DNA from: Zavarzinia aquatilis
GTDB taxonomy: Bacteria > Pseudomonadota > Alphaproteobacteria > Zavarziniales > Zavarziniaceae
DNA length: 64,000 nt
Reading direction: 5' to 3'
NCBI RefSeq assembly: GCF_003173035.1
Contig: NZ_QGLE01000005.1
Coordinates: 1-64,000, forward strand
The position numbers were made by a program, and so were the translations under genes. Each line of letters opens with the position of its first letter. Within the stretch, counting starts at the first letter, position 1. Shown in pieces: positions 60,581 through 64,000 of this stretch. A model generated the notes under the pieces. It searched no databases, was not told the DNA's origin, and worked only from the letters and a program-made list of their open reading frames with translations.

Positions 60581-62269
60581 TTACAGCGGCAGGGTGACGG
60601 TCGCCGTGGTGCCGAGATCCGGCCCCGCGCTGGCGAAACTGACCTTGCCCTTCAGCTGGGCGGCGAGACCGCGGATCAGCCTCATGCCCAGGCTCTTGGC
60701 CTTCTCCGCCGGATTCTCGCCGTCGGACATGCCCAGACCGTCATCGGCGATGACCAGGGTCAGTTGCGACGCGGTACCCTGCAGCGAGATGCGGATGGTG
60801 CCGCTGCGGCCTTCGGCGAAACCGTGCTTCAGGGCATTGGTCAGCAATTCGTTGGCGATGAGGGCGAGAGGGACCGCCCGGTCCATCGGCAGCGAGATGG
60901 TGCCGAGATCGAGTTCGAGGCCGACCCGGCCCCGCGCGGCGCCTTCGCCGGTCAGGCTCTCGCCGATCGAGCGCAGGAAGGCGCCGCAGTCGACGGTGGC
61001 GAATTCGCCGCCCTGATAAAGCTGTTCGTGCAGCTGGGCCATCGCCCGTATGCGATTCACCGTGTCGGTGAAACCCTGGCGCAGGATGGGATCGCCATAT
61101 TGCCCCGCCTGTAGCGACAGCAGACTGGAGACGATCTGCAGGTTGTTCTTGGTGCGGTGGTGCATTTCCTTGAACAGGAGGGTGCGCGAGGCCAGCGCCT
61201 CTTCGAGTTCCACCGTGCGCGCGGCGAGATTGTCCTTGGCCTGGTCCTCCCGGTCGATGGCGCGCAGGCCGAAGAGGGTCAGGCCACCGACGAGCAGGCC
61301 GGAGCCAAGCACGAACAAAAGGCCGATGCCCGCGTTCTCGCGCCAGTTCTGCAGGGCCGCGTCGCGGTCGATGGTGGCGAGGGTGACGAGGGGCAGGCCG
61401 TTCATCCGCCGATAGGCGATGACCGAGGGGGTGCCGTCGACGATGGCCGGCGCCTCGACCGCCGCTTCCTCGCGACCGCCGGACAATTGTTCATGAAAGA
61501 AGGGCGTGTAGAGAAAATCGCGGCCGACCATGTCGTCGTTGATCGGCCAGCGCACCACGAGCCTTCCGTCGGTGCGGAACAGCTCCAGCGCCGTGGTCGA
61601 GGGCACATGCAGGCCGCCGTGGAACTGGGCGAAATAGCGCATGTCGATGGCCGCGAGGACGACGCCGGCGAAGCGCCCGCCGCGTTCCAGCCGGCGGCTG
61701 ACGCTGAAATAGACGGCGTCGGTCAGGCGGCTGCGGTTGGCCGGGGTGATGTAGAATTCCTCGCCGCTCTGATGCGCCTGGAAGAAGTCTCGGTCGGCGA
61801 ATTCGGCCGGCGGCCGGCGGCCCTGACTGGTGGAATAGACCACCCGGCCCTTGTCGTCGAAGAACCACAGCGAGCCGATCTGCGGCAGCAGGCGCGCCAT
61901 GCCGATCAGACGCAGGCGTTTCGCCTCGGTCGAGAATTGCGGGTCGAGCCCGTCTTCGGCGACCATCTCCACGGCCTGACGCAGCACGAGGTCCGAGCCC
62001 TTGATGGTCCATTGGAAATGTTCGTCGACGACGCGGGACAGCAGCCGCGCCTCGGCGATGGCGGCGTTGAGGGCGCGGGTGTGGTTGGACCAGGTCAGGC
62101 CGAACCAGGTCAACAGGCCGACCCCGAGCAGGATCGAGATGATCGACAGCAGAATCGTGCGCGGCTTGCGCCCGGCCCGCTCGATATCTTCGAGCAGGGC
62201 ATGGCCGCGCCGCGAGAATGCGTCCGGGCGCGGCGCGATGCCGCCACCCACCTCGGGGGATACGCTCAA
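60581..62269 (-). CDS. Membrane sensor histidine kinase, Cache domain plus HisKA_2
   Basis: 562 residues. A first helix near 40-60 (TILLSIISILLGVGLLTWFGLTW), a periplasmic dCache-type sensor to about 310, and a second helix (IGLLFVLGSGLLVGGLTLFGL). The HisKA_2/HWE dimer box is MHHRTKNNLQ with His370-371, followed by the N box NELLTNALKHGF and G box DDGLGMSDG. Such kinases feed general-stress (PhyR) or light-type pathways. The TTG start at 62269 has GGGAAGG upstream. No response regulator is adjacent; it converges on the PAS gene. Confidence 0.88.
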   Translation of the reverse strand: MSVSPEVGGGIAPRPDAFSRRGHALLEDIERAGRKPRTILLSIISILLGVGLLTWFGLTWSNHTRALNAAIAEARLLSRVVDEHFQWTIKGSDLVLRQAVEMVAEDGLDPQFSTEAKRLRLIGMARLLPQIGSLWFFDDKGRVVYSTSQGRRPPAEFADRDFFQAHQSGEEFYITPANRSRLTDAVYFSVSRRLERGGRFAGVVLAAIDMRYFAQFHGGLHVPSTTALELFRTDGRLVVRWPINDDMVGRDFLYTPFFHEQLSGGREEAAVEAPAIVDGTPSVIAYRRMNGLPLVTLATIDRDAALQNWRENAGIGLLFVLGSGLLVGGLTLFGLRAIDREDQAKDNLAARTVELEEALASRTLLFKEMHHRTKNNLQIVSSLLSLQAGQYGDPILRQGFTDTVNRIRAMAQLHEQLYQGGEFATVDCGAFLRSIGESLTGEGAARGRVGLELDLGTISLPMDRAVPLALIANELLTNALKHGFAEGRSGTIRISLQGTASQLTLVIADDGLGMSDGENPAEKAKSLGMRLIRGLAAQLKGKVSFASAGPDLGTTATVTLPL

Positions 62270-62289
62270 CCTTCCAGCCTTCCCGAATC

Positions 62290-63399
62290 CTAGCCGATCA
62301 CGATGCGCGGCGCCGGGCGGCCATTGTCGTCGCTCTGGCGAAGCCGCGCCAGCACCTTGCGGGCAAGGGCGTGATAGGGCGCGGCCTGCGGGCTATCGGG
62401 GGCGGTGGCGACGATGGGCCGGCCCTCGTCCGAGGTTTCGCGGATCGCCATATGCAGCGGAATCTCGCCGAGGAAGTCGACCCCAAGCTCGTCCGCCGTC
62501 CGGTGCGCGCCGCCATGGGCGAAGATGTCCGACCGCTCGCCGCAATGGGGGCACAGGAAATAGCTCATGTTCTCGACGATGCCGAAGACAGGCACCGCCA
62601 CCTTTTCGAACATGGCGAGGCCCTTGCGCGCGTCGATCAGGGCGATGTCCTGCGGCGTCGAGACGATGACCGCGCCCGACAGGGGCGCCCGCTGGGCAAG
62701 GGTCAGCTGCGCATCGCCCGTGCCCGGCGGCAGGTCGATGACAAGGACGTCGAGCGGCGCCCAGGCGACGTCGTTCAGCAACTGGCCGATGGCGCTCATC
62801 ACCATGGGGCCGCGCCAGATCACCGCCTGATCCTCGGGCACGAGGAAGCCGATCGACATCGCCTTCAGGCCATGGGCCTCCATCGGCACCAGCTTCTTGT
62901 CCGCCGTCGTCTTCGGCTTGCCCGAAAGGCCGAGCAGGCGCGGCACCGACGGGCCGTAGATATCGGCATCGAGCAGCCCGACCTTCAGGCCGAGCGCCCG
63001 CAGGCCGAGGGCGAGATTGACCGCCGTCGTCGACTTGCCGACGCCGCCCTTGCCGCTGGCGACCGCGATCACCTTGTCGACGCCGGGAATGGCGACGCCC
63101 TGGGGCGCCGGCGAAGGGCCGGCCGCGCGGGGCGGCGGGGGCGGGGCGTCGCGATGGGCGGTCAGCACGGCGTTGACGCTGATCGTGCCGGGCAGGGCCA
63201 TCACCGCCTTTTCGCAGGCGGCGCGCAGCGGCTCGAATTCGGCCGCCTTGCGCGGGTCGATCTCGAGGCCGAAGGCGACATGGCCGTCGCGCAGCATCAG
63301 GCCCTGCACCCGTCCGGCGTCGACCACGCTGCCGCGTTTTTCGGGGTCGGGAATCCGGGCGAGGGCGGCCAGAACGTCGTCGCGGGATAAGCTTGTCAT
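62290..63399 (-). CDS. apbC: Mrp/ApbC-type Fe-S cluster carrier ATPase
   Basis: 369 residues: a MIP18/DUF59-like N-terminal domain (1-85), an Ala/Pro linker, and the deviant Walker A ASGKGGVGKS (114-123), Switch DLPPGTGDA and the Fe-S CPHC motif (Cys283, Cys286). It assembles and transfers Fe-S clusters. ATG 63399 is used. It is divergent from hflK. Confidence 0.94.
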   Translation of the reverse strand: MTSLSRDDVLAALARIPDPEKRGSVVDAGRVQGLMLRDGHVAFGLEIDPRKAAEFEPLRAACEKAVMALPGTISVNAVLTAHRDAPPPPPRAAGPSPAPQGVAIPGVDKVIAVASGKGGVGKSTTAVNLALGLRALGLKVGLLDADIYGPSVPRLLGLSGKPKTTADKKLVPMEAHGLKAMSIGFLVPEDQAVIWRGPMVMSAIGQLLNDVAWAPLDVLVIDLPPGTGDAQLTLAQRAPLSGAVIVSTPQDIALIDARKGLAMFEKVAVPVFGIVENMSYFLCPHCGERSDIFAHGGAHRTADELGVDFLGEIPLHMAIRETSDEGRPIVATAPDSPQAAPYHALARKVLARLRQSDDNGRPAPRIVIG

Positions 63400-63577
63400 T
63401 GCCTTCGTCCTTGAATTACCCGGCATTTCGCCCACATTGCGAAGGGCGACGGAAGGGTGCGGCTGAATCAGGGAATAGACCGGCCCCGCCTTGCGTATGT
63501 CTGGGGTATAGCGCATCGCGCTCCGGCACCCAACTGCCGGACGGCGATGCGGGTCTTTGTTGGGAGATTGCGACAGG

Positions 63578-64000
63578 ATGCCATGGCAGAACAATGGCGG
63601 CCCCTGGGGTGGCGGCGGTAACGGCGGCAACCGCGGCCCCTGGGGACAGGGTCCAAGGGGTTCGGGCGGCGGACAGCCCCCCAATCTGGAAGATCTGCTG
63701 CGGCGCGGTCAGGATCGGTTCAAGGATATCGTGCCCAATGGCAGCTGGGGCAAGCGCGGGCTGCTGCTCGCCGGCCTCGTCATGCTGTTCGGCTGGGCCG
63801 CGACCGGCATCTACCGGGTCGAGCCGAACGAACTCGGCATCGTCACCCGTTTCGGCAAATGGGTGGAAACCACCGAGCCGGGCCTGCACTATCACCTGCC
63901 CGCCCCGATCGAGCGGGTGCAGACCCCCTCCGTCACCAGCCAGAACCGGGTCGACGTCGGCCTGACCACCTCGCTGGACGGCACGCGGAGCGTGCGCCGC
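63578..64000 (+). CDS. hflK: HflK, N-terminal part (runs off window)
   Basis: The first 141 codons from ATG 63578: a Gly/Pro/Trp/Asn-rich start, a membrane helix (GLLLAGLVMLFGWAATGIYRV), then the SPFH/prohibitin start VEPNELGIVTRFGKWVETTEPGLHYHLPAPIERV. HflK with HflC forms the cage that regulates FtsH. GGGAG and a GACAGG ribosome site precede the ATG. The gene is cut by the window edge. Confidence 0.92.
   Translation, partial: MPWQNNGGPWGGGGNGGNRGPWGQGPRGSGGGQPPNLEDLLRRGQDRFKDIVPNGSWGKRGLLLAGLVMLFGWAATGIYRVEPNELGIVTRFGKWVETTEPGLHYHLPAPIERVQTPSVTSQNRVDVGLTTSLDGTRSVRR

Overview
The window is GC-rich, densely coded bacterial chromosome that reads as an alphaproteobacterium. The grounds are a gene-transfer-agent (GTA) type head-tail cluster in Rhodobacter-like order, a CtrA-type TTAA-N7-TTAAC site, DUF2336, DUF3422 and DUF6065 family proteins, an HWE/HisKA_2 kinase, a MlaE permease with an N-terminal STAS domain, and class I cytochrome c. 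I cannot name the genus. No gene-free stretch exceeds about 300 bp; the longest are 56181-56451 and 5170-5384, and both hold candidate operators.

Layout. 1-43 is the first codons of an IS5-like transposase that continues off the left edge. 270-7841 is housekeeping and metabolism: DMT exporter, FAD oxidoreductase, OsmC, DUF3422, two hotdog thioesterases, thiolase, YhhN membrane protein, DUF3592. 7867-10955 holds a DUF4139 protein, an OGFr-related protein and a small unknown. 10974-12902 is a quorum-sensing locus: luxR and luxI converge tail to tail, and a small Xre-type HTH gene follows. The luxI and Xre promoters share a palindrome, and the luxI promoter also carries a CtrA-type box. Next come a TetR regulator, tRNA-Thr(GGT), a single-pass proline-rich protein and an alpha/beta hydrolase.

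15519-33956 is a compact GTA-like cluster, all on the + strand. It runs small and large terminase, portal, protease, capsid, an extra 130-aa protein, connector, adaptor, a small extra, tail terminator, tail tube, two small assembly proteins, a short tape measure, DUF2460, DUF2163, NlpC/P60, a 1322-aa TIM-barrel baseplate protein, a DUF2793 protein with seven 44-residue repeats, then small membrane proteins, a SleB-type hydrolase and an SLT-domain protein. There is no integrase, repressor, replication or tRNA-nested att site. It ends 4 bp from epmA.

33961-35726 is divergent epmA and efp, the modifying enzyme and its substrate. 35801-43731 holds a serine hydrolase, an MFS transporter, DUF6065, a periplasmic PQQ/haem alcohol dehydrogenase, a DUF2817 peptidase-like protein, a dipeptide epimerase/DgcA-like enzyme and cytochrome c. 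A perfect 18-bp hairpin sits over the epimerase ribosome site. 43811-48571 is DUF2336 plus a four-gene Mla-type lipid transporter. 48582-56180 is a minus-strand run: mtgA, a 1013-aa helical membrane protein, a thioredoxin/NHL protein, a formylglycine-type sulfatase/phosphonate hydrolase, and fpr. 56452-64000 holds an Lrp/AsnC regulator with a LysE exporter, an alpha/beta hydrolase, a PAS protein, a Cache histidine kinase, the Mrp/ApbC Fe-S carrier and the start of hflK. Three copies of a REP-like palindromic repeat lie in intergenic gaps.
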